Made by a program: the position numbers and the translations under genes. This document shows positions 17,525 to 27,158 of a stretch of 64,000 nucleotides of DNA, piece after piece. This stretch comes from Marinomonas profundi (GTDB lineage: Bacteria; Pseudomonadota; Gammaproteobacteria; Pseudomonadales; Marinomonadaceae), in the NCBI RefSeq assembly GCF_020694005.1, contig NZ_CP073013.1, forward strand, positions 2,862,578-2,926,577. Direction: 5' to 3'. A model generated the notes under the pieces. The model did not search any database and had not been told where the DNA came from. It worked only from the letters and a program-made list of their open reading frames with translations. How positions within the stretch are numbered: the stretch's first letter is position 1; the number at the start of each line of letters is the position of its first letter.

Positions 17525-18817
17525 TTATTGCACTGTCGTGTCAGTTTGTTCGGTCGTGTCAGTTTGTTCGGTCGACGCGTTCACTTCAGTGTCGGCCGTT
17601 TCTTCTAGTGCGGCGGTTACTGCGTTGGCTTTTGCGGTGTTGGCTTTTTCAGCCGCTTTTTCAGCCGCTTGTTTGTCTGCTAACGTCTCGGCAAGCGATT
17701 CTTTCATGTCGGCTAGGTTGGCATTAAGCGTGTCAATTTTTTCTTCTAAAAGCTCAGAGTAAGCGGTCTGATCTTTCAGTTCTTTGCGTAGCTGTTGCTG
17801 CGCTTGCAGCGATGCTTCTTGGTCTTTCAGGTTAGCTTCTATAAAGGCCACTAGTGCTTTACCTTGCTCTTCAAGCGCAAGATCGCGACGATCTTCAGCG
17901 TTGAGTGCATTAGTGATAGCAAACAAGGCTTTCTCGTAGCCGACGATGTAGTCTTCATAATCTTTTGGCTGGGTGGCTTTAAGCTTTTTAACGCTAAGGG
18001 CGATCTGTTCGGCTCGATTAATCGAAAATATCACTTCTTCGGCTTGACGCTTAATTTTATCAATGGCTCTTGGCTCGGCAGCAGCAAACGCCGTCGCGGA
18101 GGTTAAAGAGGCCGACGCTTGAGAAAGCGATTTTGGTGCATGCTGTGCGGTATCGGCTTTGATCAATGCGTCCAACGCATTTCTTGCATCAGCAAGATAA
18201 ACGGTAATAACGGTTTTAATTTCTAAAGCGCGTTGTTTTGCAACAAGCTGGGGTTGTGCGGCAATCGCGGCGTCTGTTTTGCCATCGGCGATTTGATCAA
18301 CAAGTGTTTTCAGATTGTTGTCTAGCTCTTGCACTGTCCCTGGGAAATGCTGTTTAGCGTCAATGTTTTTTAGTTGAGCGCGGTAATCAAATGCTTCGGA
18401 TAGAGCGGATAACGCCGTCGTTTTTAAGCCGCTTGCTTTTGTCATGGCGCCATTAAAATTATCAAGGCTTTCATTGGCGGCTTCGATGTTGCTCATTGAG
18501 CTAAAAAAGCCCGTGCTGCTGTTTGCTTTGGAGGGATCGAACTCAAATTTGGCATAGTATTCTTTGGCTTCGGCCAAGGCTTTATTGGCTTCTTCTACGT
18601 TCTTGCTTGCAAACCAATTCAATTCGTCTTCTATGCCTTGGACAACTTGTTCATCAGCGGCGTCAATGGCTTGTTTCAGCTCGTTAATTTGAATCATCGT
18701 GGCGGATTGTTCGGCATCTGCAGCAAGGTTAGAGGCTGAGTCAGGGCTTGATGCACAACCAACGAGCGTTAAGGCCATGATGGCCGTCATGGCGGCCATT
18801 TTGAGTTCCGTTTTCAT
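17525..18817 (-). CDS. Coiled-coil lipoprotein of unknown function
   Basis: A 430-residue protein with a lipoprotein signal (lipobox LVGC, Cys near residue 21, followed by ASSPDSAS). The rest is almost entirely Ala-, Glu-, Gln- and Lys-rich helix, typical of a long coiled coil, with repeated AxxAL heptads. The C-terminus is low-complexity: an Ala/Glu/Lys stretch (QAAEKAAEKANTAKANAV) followed by a Thr/Glu/Gln/Asp tail with a duplicated EQTDTT. DNA-level repeats at 17540-17575 match this. I cannot assign a named family with confidence. An outer-membrane or periplasm-spanning structural role is possible. AAGGAA precedes the ATG. Confidence 0.75.
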   Translation of the reverse strand: MKTELKMAAMTAIMALTLVGCASSPDSASNLAADAEQSATMIQINELKQAIDAADEQVVQGIEDELNWFASKNVEEANKALAEAKEYYAKFEFDPSKANSSTGFFSSMSNIEAANESLDNFNGAMTKASGLKTTALSALSEAFDYRAQLKNIDAKQHFPGTVQELDNNLKTLVDQIADGKTDAAIAAQPQLVAKQRALEIKTVITVYLADARNALDALIKADTAQHAPKSLSQASASLTSATAFAAAEPRAIDKIKRQAEEVIFSINRAEQIALSVKKLKATQPKDYEDYIVGYEKALFAITNALNAEDRRDLALEEQGKALVAFIEANLKDQEASLQAQQQLRKELKDQTAYSELLEEKIDTLNANLADMKESLAETLADKQAAEKAAEKANTAKANAVTAALEETADTEVNASTEQTDTTEQTDTTVQ

Positions 18818-18928
18818 AAGGGTATTCCTTGTATTGCATTAAGTAAGAGAGATTCTGTGTATTGTAAGTTTTTTATGAAGAATGTGTAAGCAAAAGAGGG
18901 GTGATTAAGGCAGATAGTCATCATTCTG

Positions 18929-18962
18929 CTTTTCAGCCGCCTTTTGAATGGCGGCTGAAAAG
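18929..18962 (-). terminator. Terminator after the carboxynorspermidine operon
   Basis: Arms 18929-18941 and 18950-18962 form a 13-bp perfect stem whose ends are A/T-rich. It lies just beyond the stop of the dehydrogenase gene on the - strand. Confidence 0.75.
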
Positions 18963-18973
18963 AGATGAAGGGC

Positions 18974-20212
18974 TTAAAGGGTGAAAGGGCGGTCGCCGTT
19001 TTCGTCTTTAATTCGAGTGGGTAAGCCCATTTCGTTTAGCAAGCCTAAGAAAGGTTTAGGGTCTAGCTGCTCTACGTTACGCATTTCTTTTGCATCCCAA
19101 GTGCCATTGGCAACTAGGATCGCGGCGGCAACAGGGGGAACACCAGCGGTATAAGAAATACCTTGGCTGCCCACTTCGTTGTAAGCGTCTTCATGATCGG
19201 CCACGTTGTAGATGAAGATTTCTTTGTCTTTACCGTCTTTTTTACCTTTTACCACATCGCCGATACAGGTTTTGCCAGTGTAAGCTGGGGCAAGGGAAGA
19301 TGGATCAGGCAACACGGCTTTTACCACTTTAAGCGGAATAACGTCTAAGCCTTCTGCGGTTTTAACCGGTTGTTCAGACAGCAAGCCAAGGTTCTTAAGA
19401 ACGGTAAAAACGTTGATGTAATGCTCGCCAAAGCCCATCCAAAAACGTACGTTTGGCACGTTTAGATTTTGTGAAAGCGAATGCACTTCGTCATGGCCTG
19501 TCATGTAAGTTGTTTGTGAGCCAACCACAGGAAGGTCGTCGGTACGGCTGACTTCAAACATGCTGTTTTCTTGCCATGCGCTGTCTTGCCAAGAATAAAC
19601 GCGTCCGGTGAATTCACGGAAGTTGATCTCAGGATCAAAGTTAGTGGCAAAATATTTGCCATGGCTACCAGCGTTCACGTCGATGATGTCGATAGAATCA
19701 ACGGAGTCTAAGTAGTCGTTATACGCAAGCGCGGCATAGGCGTTTACCACACCCGGATCAAAGCCCACGCCCAGAATAGCGGTGATGCCTTTCTCTTTAC
19801 AGGCGTCGCGACGTTTCCACTCGTAGTTGGCGTACCAAGGTGGCGTTTCGCAAATTTTGCTTGGGTCTTCGTGGATGGCGGTGTCTAAATAAGCCGCTCC
19901 CGTTTCCATGCAGGCTTCCAGTACCGACATATTGACGAAGGCGGAACCAACGTTAATGACGATTTGGGATTCGGTGTCTTGAATCAATTTAATGGTGGCT
20001 GGTACATCAAGAGCGTCTAGGGCGAATGCTTGAATACGACCCTCGACTTTCATGCTGCCTTTGTCGAGGACACTGGCCACAATATCGTCGCATTTCGAAA
20101 CGCTGCGCGAAGCAATTGCAATATTGCCCAGTGCGTCATTGTGTTGGGCGCATTTGTGGGCCACAACACGCGCCACGCCTCCGCCACCAATAATGAGGAC
20201 ATTTTTTTTCAT
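18974..20212 (-). CDS. Carboxynorspermidine dehydrogenase (saccharopine dehydrogenase family)
   Basis: A 412-residue NADPH-dependent enzyme with an N-terminal Rossmann motif, NVLIIGGGGVARVVAHK. It has the family features FDPGVVNAYAALA and SHGKYFATNFDPEIN. Such enzymes join aspartate semialdehyde to diaminopropane or putrescine to give carboxynorspermidine or carboxyspermidine. The next gene (nspC), 50 bases upstream in the same direction, encodes the matching decarboxylase, which supports this role over lysine metabolism. The product polyamine (norspermidine or spermidine) affects biofilm formation in vibrios. Confidence 0.88.
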   Translation of the reverse strand: MKKNVLIIGGGGVARVVAHKCAQHNDALGNIAIASRSVSKCDDIVASVLDKGSMKVEGRIQAFALDALDVPATIKLIQDTESQIVINVGSAFVNMSVLEACMETGAAYLDTAIHEDPSKICETPPWYANYEWKRRDACKEKGITAILGVGFDPGVVNAYAALAYNDYLDSVDSIDIIDVNAGSHGKYFATNFDPEINFREFTGRVYSWQDSAWQENSMFEVSRTDDLPVVGSQTTYMTGHDEVHSLSQNLNVPNVRFWMGFGEHYINVFTVLKNLGLLSEQPVKTAEGLDVIPLKVVKAVLPDPSSLAPAYTGKTCIGDVVKGKKDGKDKEIFIYNVADHEDAYNEVGSQGISYTAGVPPVAAAILVANGTWDAKEMRNVEQLDPKPFLGLLNEMGLPTRIKDENGDRPFTL

Positions 20213-20262
20213 AGTAAGGTTATCTCCAAAAATAAAAAGTGTTGAACCGTCTCAACTTGTGA

Positions 20263-21360
20263 TTAAGACAGGTTATGCTCAAAATCGTTGTAATTAAACT
20301 CTCTAACGAGCTCGATGCTGCCATCCAGTTGGCGTATGGCAATAGACGGCATTTTTACACCGTTAAACCAGTTCTTTTTCACCATGGTGTAACCAGCGGC
20401 GTCTTGAAAAGACAGGCGGTCACCAACTTGCAGTGGTTTATCAAATTTAAATTCGCCAAAAATATCACCTGCCAAACAAGACTTCCCACAAATCATGTAG
20501 TCGTGTTCGCCTTCGCAAGGCGCCATTTTGGCGTTTTCACGGTAGATCAGCAAATCCAACATGTGGGCTTCAATGGAACTGTCCACAACCGCCAAGTTTT
20601 TACCGTTGAATAAGGTGTCTAGTACCGTGACTTCTAGTGTGGTGCTTTTGGTAATGCTGGCTTCACCGGGCTCTAAATACACTTGAATGTCATATTTTTC
20701 GGCAAACGCTTTTAGACGCTGGCAGAACTTATCAATAGGGTAGCCTTCACCGGTAAAATGAATGCCGCCGCCAAGGCTGACCCATTCAACTTGTTGGATA
20801 AGATGACCAAAGCGCGTTTCAATCAGCGTTAGCATCTCGTCAAAGCGTTCAAAATCGTTATTCTCACAGTTATTGTGGAACATAAACCCTGAAATGTCGT
20901 TTATCACGGTGGCGATTTTTTCTGGATCCCATTCGCCAAGGCGACTAAATGGACGCGCGGGGTCGGCAATCAAAAACTCAGACGTACTGACTTGTGGGTT
21001 AACGCGTAAGCCACGGGTTTTGTCTTGACTGGCGTCTTTGAAGCGATTGAACTGGCCGATCGAGTTGAAAATAATCTTATCTGAGTGTGCTAACACTTCG
21101 TTAATTTCATCATCAGAGTAAGCCACGCTGTAGGCGTGCGTTTCGCCTTGGAACTTGGTTTTTCCTAGTTTGACTTCGTACAAAGATGAGGAGGTGGTGC
21201 CGTCCATGTACTCTTGCATTAGGTCGAATACCGACCAAGTGGCAAAGCATTTTAGTGCCAGTAATGACTTGGCTCCGGACTGTTGGCGCACATAAGCGAT
21301 CTTCTCTAAATTCTTCAGAAGCGCCGCTTTATCAATGAGGTAATAAGGTGTCTTGATCAT
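20263..21360 (-). CDS. nspC: Carboxynorspermidine decarboxylase
   Basis: A PLP-dependent fold-III decarboxylase, 365 residues from the ATG at 21360. That start is preferred over TTG at 21381 because AGG lies 7 bases upstream. LLALKCFATWSVFDLM carries the PLP lysine (near residue 38). EWVSLGGGIHFTGEGYP is the glycine-rich PLP phosphate loop, VYLEPGEAS the following motif and MICGKSCLAGDIFGEF the active-site cysteine region. It makes norspermidine or spermidine from the product of the downstream dehydrogenase. Confidence 0.92.
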   Translation of the reverse strand: MIKTPYYLIDKAALLKNLEKIAYVRQQSGAKSLLALKCFATWSVFDLMQEYMDGTTSSSLYEVKLGKTKFQGETHAYSVAYSDDEINEVLAHSDKIIFNSIGQFNRFKDASQDKTRGLRVNPQVSTSEFLIADPARPFSRLGEWDPEKIATVINDISGFMFHNNCENNDFERFDEMLTLIETRFGHLIQQVEWVSLGGGIHFTGEGYPIDKFCQRLKAFAEKYDIQVYLEPGEASITKSTTLEVTVLDTLFNGKNLAVVDSSIEAHMLDLLIYRENAKMAPCEGEHDYMICGKSCLAGDIFGEFKFDKPLQVGDRLSFQDAAGYTMVKKNWFNGVKMPSIAIRQLDGSIELVREFNYNDFEHNLS

Positions 21361-21723
21361 GGCAACCTGCCCGTTAGTCAAAACGGTGTATTCTAGAGCA
21401 AAGAAGGGGGCTTTTTCTAGCTTAAAAAAGGTATTTTACAGGGCTTTTTGTGACATTTTAGTGACTCAGCTGCCATGGCGAGAGAAGTTTGTCTGCTAAA
21501 GAGATTTTCGGTTGGCTGTTTGCTTTCAATTGGCCGTTTCTATGACCTAAATACCGCTCATGGATAATCAGCGATAGGTCTGCTGATCATTTCACTTTAT
21601 AATTCGCCATAATTATAGCGCTTAGATTGCAGTAATACGATGCGGCCACCGCTTTTAAGGATGACAGCAAACTTAAAGGTAACCGCGAATAGGTTTTTTA
21701 AAGAGTATGAGGAACATCTTAAT
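21361..21723. other. Divergent intergenic region, nspC / NnrU-like
   Basis: About 360 bases between the nspC start and the divergent membrane protein gene. A TATAAT-like box lies near 21597 for the + strand gene. I see no further gene, riboswitch or strong repeat; any nspC promoter must lie here too but none stands out. Confidence 0.4.
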
Positions 21724-22305
21724 ATGTTGATTTTAATCATGGGGCTAGTGATTTTCTTTTGTGTGCACTCCGTTCGTTTGGTGGCACCGCAGTGGCGTGA
21801 GGCCAGTTTTTCACAACAGGGTGCAATGCGTTGGCGGGTACGTTTTGGGCTGATTACCTTATTGGCCACGGCGTTTATTATCATGGGCTATCTGCAAATG
21901 CGTGCCGAACCGGTTTGGTTATGGTTTCCGCCCGTTTGGTCGCGCCATTTGGCGGCGTTATTAATGCTGGTCGCGCTGTTTTTTGTTGGCTCTGCGGTGA
22001 TACCGAATACCACGATGAAAAAGAAAATCGGTTATCCAATGTTGATTGCGGTGAAGGTGTGGGCGTTTGCTCATCTTATCAGTAATGGCAATCTTGCCGA
22101 TGTTTTGCTATTTGGCAGCTTTTTGGTGTGGTCTATTGTGAGCTTTGTGGTTTATCGTCGTCGTGACCGAAAAGCCGGTGTGGTGCGAGAAGGCGAATCG
22201 GGTGTGCCGTTTGATTTAGCGGCTTTTACCTTTGCCATGGTGTCTTGGTTTACGATTGTGTTTTATCTGCATCAGTCGATTATTGGTGTTTCGCCGCTCG
22301 TTTAA
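21724..22305 (+). CDS. NnrU-like integral membrane protein
   Basis: The ATG at 21724 has GAGGAA about 11 bases upstream and gives 193 residues; the open frame extends to 21640 but that part is not hydrophobic. The sequence has five or six transmembrane helices, starting MLILIMGLVIFFCVHSVRL. The pattern HSVRL, RHLAALLMLVALFFVGSAV and KVWAFAHLISNG matches the NnrU family, heme-related membrane proteins first seen beside denitrification genes. No denitrification genes are visible nearby. Confidence 0.8.
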   Translation: MLILIMGLVIFFCVHSVRLVAPQWREASFSQQGAMRWRVRFGLITLLATAFIIMGYLQMRAEPVWLWFPPVWSRHLAALLMLVALFFVGSAVIPNTTMKKKIGYPMLIAVKVWAFAHLISNGNLADVLLFGSFLVWSIVSFVVYRRRDRKAGVVREGESGVPFDLAAFTFAMVSWFTIVFYLHQSIIGVSPLV

Positions 22306-22325
22306 AAGGTGGCACAAGCGCTTGT

Positions 22326-22363
22326 AAAACGCCCTGCTAGTCATCTAGCAGGGCGTTTTGGTT
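22326..22363 (+). terminator. Terminator of the NnrU-like gene
   Basis: A perfect 15-bp stem, arms 22326-22340 and 22345-22359, around TCAT. The stem ends in four T residues and can also be read from the opposite strand. Confidence 0.9.
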
Positions 22364-22388
22364 TATGGCTTGAGTGATAACCTGATTT

Positions 22389-22417
22389 ATAGCGGTGATT
22401 TAAAAAATCACCGCTAT
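22389..22417 (-). terminator. Hairpin beyond the chemoreceptor gene
   Basis: ATAGCGGTGATTT (22389-22401) pairs with AAATCACCGCTAT (22405-22417). It lies 16 bases after the stop of the chemoreceptor gene on the - strand; no clear T-run follows, so it may work by structure alone or back up the stronger hairpin at 22326. Confidence 0.55.
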
Positions 22418-22432
22418 TTAAAAAGAGGCCGC

Positions 22433-24343
22433 TTAGGTTCTAAAGTGGTTGATGTTTTTGGTCAAATCATCTGCCAAGCGTTTTAACTCTTCTGCGCGTG
22501 ATGCGCTTTCGGTCGCCAGAACCACTAATTCAGTGGAGCCTTGCTGAATGTCTACGGTGTTTTGATTGACCTCGGCGGTAACGCTGGTTTGCTCTTCGGT
22601 GGCGGTGGCAATTTGTGCCGCGCGGTCATTGATTGTGGTGACTGCTTGTTGGATTTTATCCAAGCTGTCTTTGGCCTGATTAACGTCTTCCACGCTGCTG
22701 TTTGCTCGGGTATGGCTTAATTGAATCTTAGCAACGGCGTCTTTGGTGATGCCTTGCAAAGCCTCGATCATTTTTTGAATTTCTTCAATAGAGCTGTAAG
22801 TGCGTTGTGAAAGCACGCGCACTTCATCGGCCACCACGGCAAATCCACGACCTTGTTCACCGGCACGAGCGGCTTCGATCGCAGCGTTTAGGGCAAGCAA
22901 GTTGGTTTGCTCGGCGATGGCTGAAATCGTAGTCAAAATAGTGTTGATGCCATCGGCGTTTTTGCTTAAATCGTTGATCACATCGGCCACGCCCTGTATG
23001 TCAGCGGCGAGCGTTCTAATGCTGTCTTGGCTCTTGATAACCTGACCTTGGCCAAGATTGCTGGCGGCGACGGTTTCATCGGCATTGACGGCGGTATTGG
23101 TGGCGTTGCTGGCAATTTCTTGGGTGGCTTGAGACATCTGATGAATCGCCGTCGCGACCATGGAAATATTATGCTGTTGCTCTGCCAATTTTTGCGCACT
23201 GTTATGAGACGAATCATGGGCCGCATTGGCTTCGCCAGCGAGCTTATGACCAATGTCTTTTAGATGCGAAATGGTGCCATGCAATAGCGCCACGAATTGG
23301 TTAAAGTTGCCAACCAAGATGGCGATCTCGTCTTTAGAGTTGGTGGTTAAGCGTTGGGTTAAATCTCCGTTCCCTTGAGCAATTTGCGCCATACTGTCCG
23401 ACACTCGACGTAAGTCTTTCAAAAGGAAGCGAGTGACTTGAACCAGGATCAAAGACGCAATAAGCAATAAGACCAGCACACTAATCACTAAGCTGGTTCC
23501 TAGCTTAACCATTGGAGCGTTTAATGTTTGTTGCTTCATCATTAGCCCCAACACCCATGGGCTTCCCTCAATATTACTGGCGTACATCTTGATCGTTTTA
23601 CCATCGAGTTCTAGCTGAGTGAAACGGGCTTGTTTTTGTGTGCTTTTAAAAAAACGGCTATCGAGAACCGGAGACAGGTCCGCCGCGTCTTTTAAAATAA
23701 GATTGCGGTTTGGATGAGCGATGATCTTACCGTCACCATCAAACAGCGTGCTGTAACCATCGCCTGCAACATTCATCGCCATAATGGTGTCCATTAAGCT
23801 ATCTAAAAAGACAAGTCCACCAATGGCACCAATAAATTTGCCGTTCAAAATGATCGGCTCGACAAATGTCATAGACAGTTTTTGTGTTGAAGCTGAAACA
23901 TAAGGCGCTGTGACATAGGCGCTGTTTTTGGCTTTTGCGTCAACATACCAACTGCGTTCACGTGGGTCGTAGTCGGCGCTATTTAACGATGGGTCATGTC
24001 GATACATGGCACCATTTTCTAAGCCTAAAAACGTCATACCAAAGTTCAAACTGCTCTGAGCCTGCTGAAGTATATTCAGTATGTCTTTTTCGCTGACATC
24101 AGGGTTTTGCTGTAAGGACGCTTGGATTTTATTTTTTACCGACTGCATGGTGCCAATACGGTCGTTTGACCAGCTGTTAATGTAGGTTGATATGGTGTCT
24201 GCTTGGGAACTGACTTCGGACTGAATTCTAGTGTCGCTGGCGGTCATGAAATTATAAAAAGAAACGCCGCCAATCCCGACAGCGATGACAATCGCAACCA
24301 AGATGGATTGTAGGGTGATTTTAGTTTGCAGTGAAAGGCGCAT
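22433..24343 (-). CDS. Methyl-accepting chemotaxis protein with dCache sensor
   Basis: A 636-residue chemoreceptor. It has a membrane helix at residues ~10-30 and a periplasmic dCache_1-type sensor to ~280 (with [12 protein letters not shown] and [10 protein letters not shown], the ligand-pocket pattern for amino acids or amines). A second membrane helix lies at ~285-308, then a HAMP domain, then the signalling domain. The highly conserved hairpin tip [20 protein letters not shown] is present near residue 480. It signals through CheA/CheW to the flagellar motor. The ligand is not determined. No CheB/CheR-binding pentapeptide is seen at the C-terminus. Confidence 0.93.
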   Translation of the reverse strand: MRLSLQTKITLQSILVAIVIAVGIGGVSFYNFMTASDTRIQSEVSSQADTISTYINSWSNDRIGTMQSVKNKIQASLQQNPDVSEKDILNILQQAQSSLNFGMTFLGLENGAMYRHDPSLNSADYDPRERSWYVDAKAKNSAYVTAPYVSASTQKLSMTFVEPIILNGKFIGAIGGLVFLDSLMDTIMAMNVAGDGYSTLFDGDGKIIAHPNRNLILKDAADLSPVLDSRFFKSTQKQARFTQLELDGKTIKMYASNIEGSPWVLGLMMKQQTLNAPMVKLGTSLVISVLVLLLIASLILVQVTRFLLKDLRRVSDSMAQIAQGNGDLTQRLTTNSKDEIAILVGNFNQFVALLHGTISHLKDIGHKLAGEANAAHDSSHNSAQKLAEQQHNISMVATAIHQMSQATQEIASNATNTAVNADETVAASNLGQGQVIKSQDSIRTLAADIQGVADVINDLSKNADGINTILTTISAIAEQTNLLALNAAIEAARAGEQGRGFAVVADEVRVLSQRTYSSIEEIQKMIEALQGITKDAVAKIQLSHTRANSSVEDVNQAKDSLDKIQQAVTTINDRAAQIATATEEQTSVTAEVNQNTVDIQQGSTELVVLATESASRAEELKRLADDLTKNINHFRT

Positions 24344-24497
24344 GCCTGTGTTCTCCTAAATATGGCAAGAATGTATTGTTGTACAATACAGGTTCCAATG
24401 GGTTGATTCAGTATCAGGGGTATTTTGATACTTCGCAGTCTTTCTGTTATCGTCCGCGCCCGTTATTGTTAACCAATTGGTAGGTAAAAGAAACACT

Positions 24498-25862
24498 ATG
24501 ATTTGCGGCTTCGATTATGGAACATCCAATTGTGCCTTGGGATTATCCCAAGGCACGTCAGTGCAGCTTGTGCCATTAGAGGGGCAGCACGCATTTTTAC
24601 CTTCTACTTTATACGCTTTAGATCGAGACTTAATTACCGAATCCGTTATTAGAGGAATGCACGATATTCATTCACGGCATACCTTTGCCGAGTTGCGTCA
24701 AAATGCGTTAACACGAGCCAAACGTGCGCGTTATGAAGAAGACATAGCGGATGAAGACCAAACGTTATTTTTTGGTCGTGCGGCGTTTGACGAATACTTT
24801 CAATGGCCGGAAGAAGGCTACTTCGTTAAATCCCCCAAGTCATTTTTAGGTGGCGCTGGGCTTCGTACCGAGCATATTCATTTTTTTGAAGACGTTGTCA
24901 CCGTAATGATGCAAAACATCAAGCAACGGGCTGAAAAAAGTTTGGGTGCCGAGATAACACATACGGTGATTGGCCGTCCGGTTAACTTTCAAGGTCTAGA
25001 TGCTGACGTGAGTAATCGTCAAGCGCTTGAGATTTTGACGACAGCGGGCAAACGCGCGGGCTTCAAAGAAATTGAATTTCTGTATGAACCCATCGCGGCG
25101 GGGTTGGATTTTGAAGTGACCTTAACCGAGGACAAAACCGTGTTGGTTGTTGATATCGGTGGGGGGACAACCGATTGTGCCATGGTTCGAATGGGCCCAG
25201 ATTACCTTAAAAAAGAAGACCGGCGTGGTGATTTTTTAGCGCACACCGGTGAACGAATTGGTGGTAACGATTTAGACATACAGATTGCAGGCAAACATTT
25301 AATGCCGCTTTTTGGCATGGGTTCCTTGCTTAAAACGGGGCTGCCGATGCCCACACAAATGTATTGGAATGCAATCACCACCAACGATGTATCGGCGATT
25401 GCGACGTTTAATAGCCTAGCCACCAAGAATCAGATAAACCAACTTAGATTGGACGCTGCACAGCCAAAATTGATTGAGCGCTTCTTACGGATGCGCGAAG
25501 AAAAGCATAACTATCATATTGTGCGCAGTGCAGAAGAAGCCAAAATTGCCTTATCCGATGCGCAGAGCTACCTTGCTTCACTCGATTATATCGAAGCGGA
25601 ATTGGCCGCTACTATTACCCGTGATGAATTGGCGAAATCGATCGCTTCGCCATTGGAGAAAATGTTAAGTCTGATGATGGCTGCAATAGCACAAGCGGGT
25701 GAACAACCAGACTTGATCTACATGACCGGCGGCTCGGCTAAATCGCCCGTTATTCGCGCGGCGATTCAACAACGCATTGGCGATATTCCGGTATTGGATG
25801 GCGATCACTTTGGCAGTGTCGCCGCGGGATTGACGGTATGGGCCGACCGAATCTTTAAATAA
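24498..25862 (+). CDS. yegD: YegD-type Hsp70 family protein
   Basis: From the ATG at 24498 the product has 454 residues; the frame opens at a TTG (24477). It has the Hsp70/actin ATPase fold: phosphate-1 loop CGFDYGTSNCALG at the N-terminus, phosphate-2 VVDIGGGTTDCAMV near residue 218, and the adenosine motif MTGGSAKSPVIRA near the C-terminus. It lacks the substrate-binding domain of DnaK, as expected for YegD. The client is unknown. The gene is divergent from the chemoreceptor gene, with a GTATTGT/ACAATAC dyad (24373-24389) between them. Confidence 0.9.
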   Translation: MICGFDYGTSNCALGLSQGTSVQLVPLEGQHAFLPSTLYALDRDLITESVIRGMHDIHSRHTFAELRQNALTRAKRARYEEDIADEDQTLFFGRAAFDEYFQWPEEGYFVKSPKSFLGGAGLRTEHIHFFEDVVTVMMQNIKQRAEKSLGAEITHTVIGRPVNFQGLDADVSNRQALEILTTAGKRAGFKEIEFLYEPIAAGLDFEVTLTEDKTVLVVDIGGGTTDCAMVRMGPDYLKKEDRRGDFLAHTGERIGGNDLDIQIAGKHLMPLFGMGSLLKTGLPMPTQMYWNAITTNDVSAIATFNSLATKNQINQLRLDAAQPKLIERFLRMREEKHNYHIVRSAEEAKIALSDAQSYLASLDYIEAELAATITRDELAKSIASPLEKMLSLMMAAIAQAGEQPDLIYMTGGSAKSPVIRAAIQQRIGDIPVLDGDHFGSVAAGLTVWADRIFK

Positions 25863-26008
25863 CGCGCTAATCCCTTATGTATGAGCTCTTATGTATGAGT
25901 GCTGGTATAAAGTGCCAGCACCTCGTTGTTTGTTTGTTTTTTTCATAATATGGTATTTAATCAATGCTATTATGTTTAGCTACTAAACAATTTTCTAGGA
26001 GTGTGCTC

Positions 26009-27076
26009 TTGTTAAAAGCGTTATTTACTCAATTTAAGGCACTGTTTGCATGGAGCGATATTAAGCGCCCTTGGCATCTTGCTGTTCTGGCGGCGTTGTG
26101 TGTGGGTATTCCACCTTTAATTGGTGCTGCGGTGGACCAATTTGCAGTAGCGACCTTATCGAGTTTGGGGGCCATGGTGATTTTGTACTTACCCAAAACT
26201 CGTATAGCACATCGAATGGTGACCTTGGCCATGTGCTCCTTCGGCTTTATGGTGTGTTTTAGCGTGGGCGCGCTGGCAAGTTTTAACCCTTACCTGTCGG
26301 CCTTGGCGTTAGGTCTGTTGTCTTTTGGGGCGATTGTGATCACGCGTTACTATCGCTTGCCGCCGCCGGGCAGCTTTTTCTTTATCTTGGTGTCATGCTT
26401 AGCCATTTATTTGCCATTTGACCTGAGCCAATTTTCTCACAACGTTGGCATGGTCGCCCTTGGTGGTATGTTGTCTTGTGTGATGGCGTTTTTTTACAGC
26501 CTAATCACTGGTGCAAACGGTTTAGCAGAAACCAAAATCGAAACCGATACCCAAGTCAATGCGATTATTTTAGAAGGCGCCTTAGTGGCGTTTTTTATTG
26601 CTTTGTCTTATGCGGTGGCGGTGTTACTGGCATTGCCAAATGCGCTTTGGGTGCCGATTTCTTGCGCCGCTATTTTACAAGGCGCGACCTATCGTATTAT
26701 TTGGCACCGTAATATTCATCGCATTGTTGGTACGGCGCTGGGTATGGGCGTTGCTTGGTGTTTATTTTCCCTACAGCCAAACTATTGGATGTTGGCGTTT
26801 AGCATGATCCTCTTTCAATTTGTTGTGGAATTGTTGATTGTAAAAAACTACGGCGCTGCGGTGATTTTTATCACCCCTTTAACCGTGATTATGGCGGAAT
26901 TTACCAGCGCGAATACGACCACAGACGTTCTATTGCTTCATCGCTTAATAGACATTTCTATTGGCAGCGCGATTGGCATCATCGGCGGCACTATTTTCCA
27001 TCGAACCTCTTTTCTTCACTATATCGAATCTAAAATGAATGCCCGCAGCTCGTTGTCTGGCCGTCGGCCTTCTTAG
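26009..27076 (+). CDS. FUSC family inner-membrane protein
   Basis: The open frame starts at 25964, but TAGGAGTG (25996-26003) best serves a TTG at 26009, giving 355 residues. It has about ten transmembrane segments in two bundles, with a hydrophilic link in the middle near GLAETKIETDTQ. The second half (LPNALWVPISCAAILQG, RIVGTALGMG) resembles the FUSC/YccC family of putative aromatic-acid or drug exporters. It is shorter than the ~650-residue two-domain members, so it is a reduced form. The defence island begins immediately downstream. Confidence 0.75.
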   Translation: MLKALFTQFKALFAWSDIKRPWHLAVLAALCVGIPPLIGAAVDQFAVATLSSLGAMVILYLPKTRIAHRMVTLAMCSFGFMVCFSVGALASFNPYLSALALGLLSFGAIVITRYYRLPPPGSFFFILVSCLAIYLPFDLSQFSHNVGMVALGGMLSCVMAFFYSLITGANGLAETKIETDTQVNAIILEGALVAFFIALSYAVAVLLALPNALWVPISCAAILQGATYRIIWHRNIHRIVGTALGMGVAWCLFSLQPNYWMLAFSMILFQFVVELLIVKNYGAAVIFITPLTVIMAEFTSANTTTDVLLLHRLIDISIGSAIGIIGGTIFHRTSFLHYIESKMNARSSLSGRRPS

Positions 27077-27158
27077 CCTGCTTACGATAGGTGTGAGAGA
27101 CGCAAAACTGTAGTAACCTTTACGCTTTGCAGACAATGATTTAAATAGGGACAGAGTT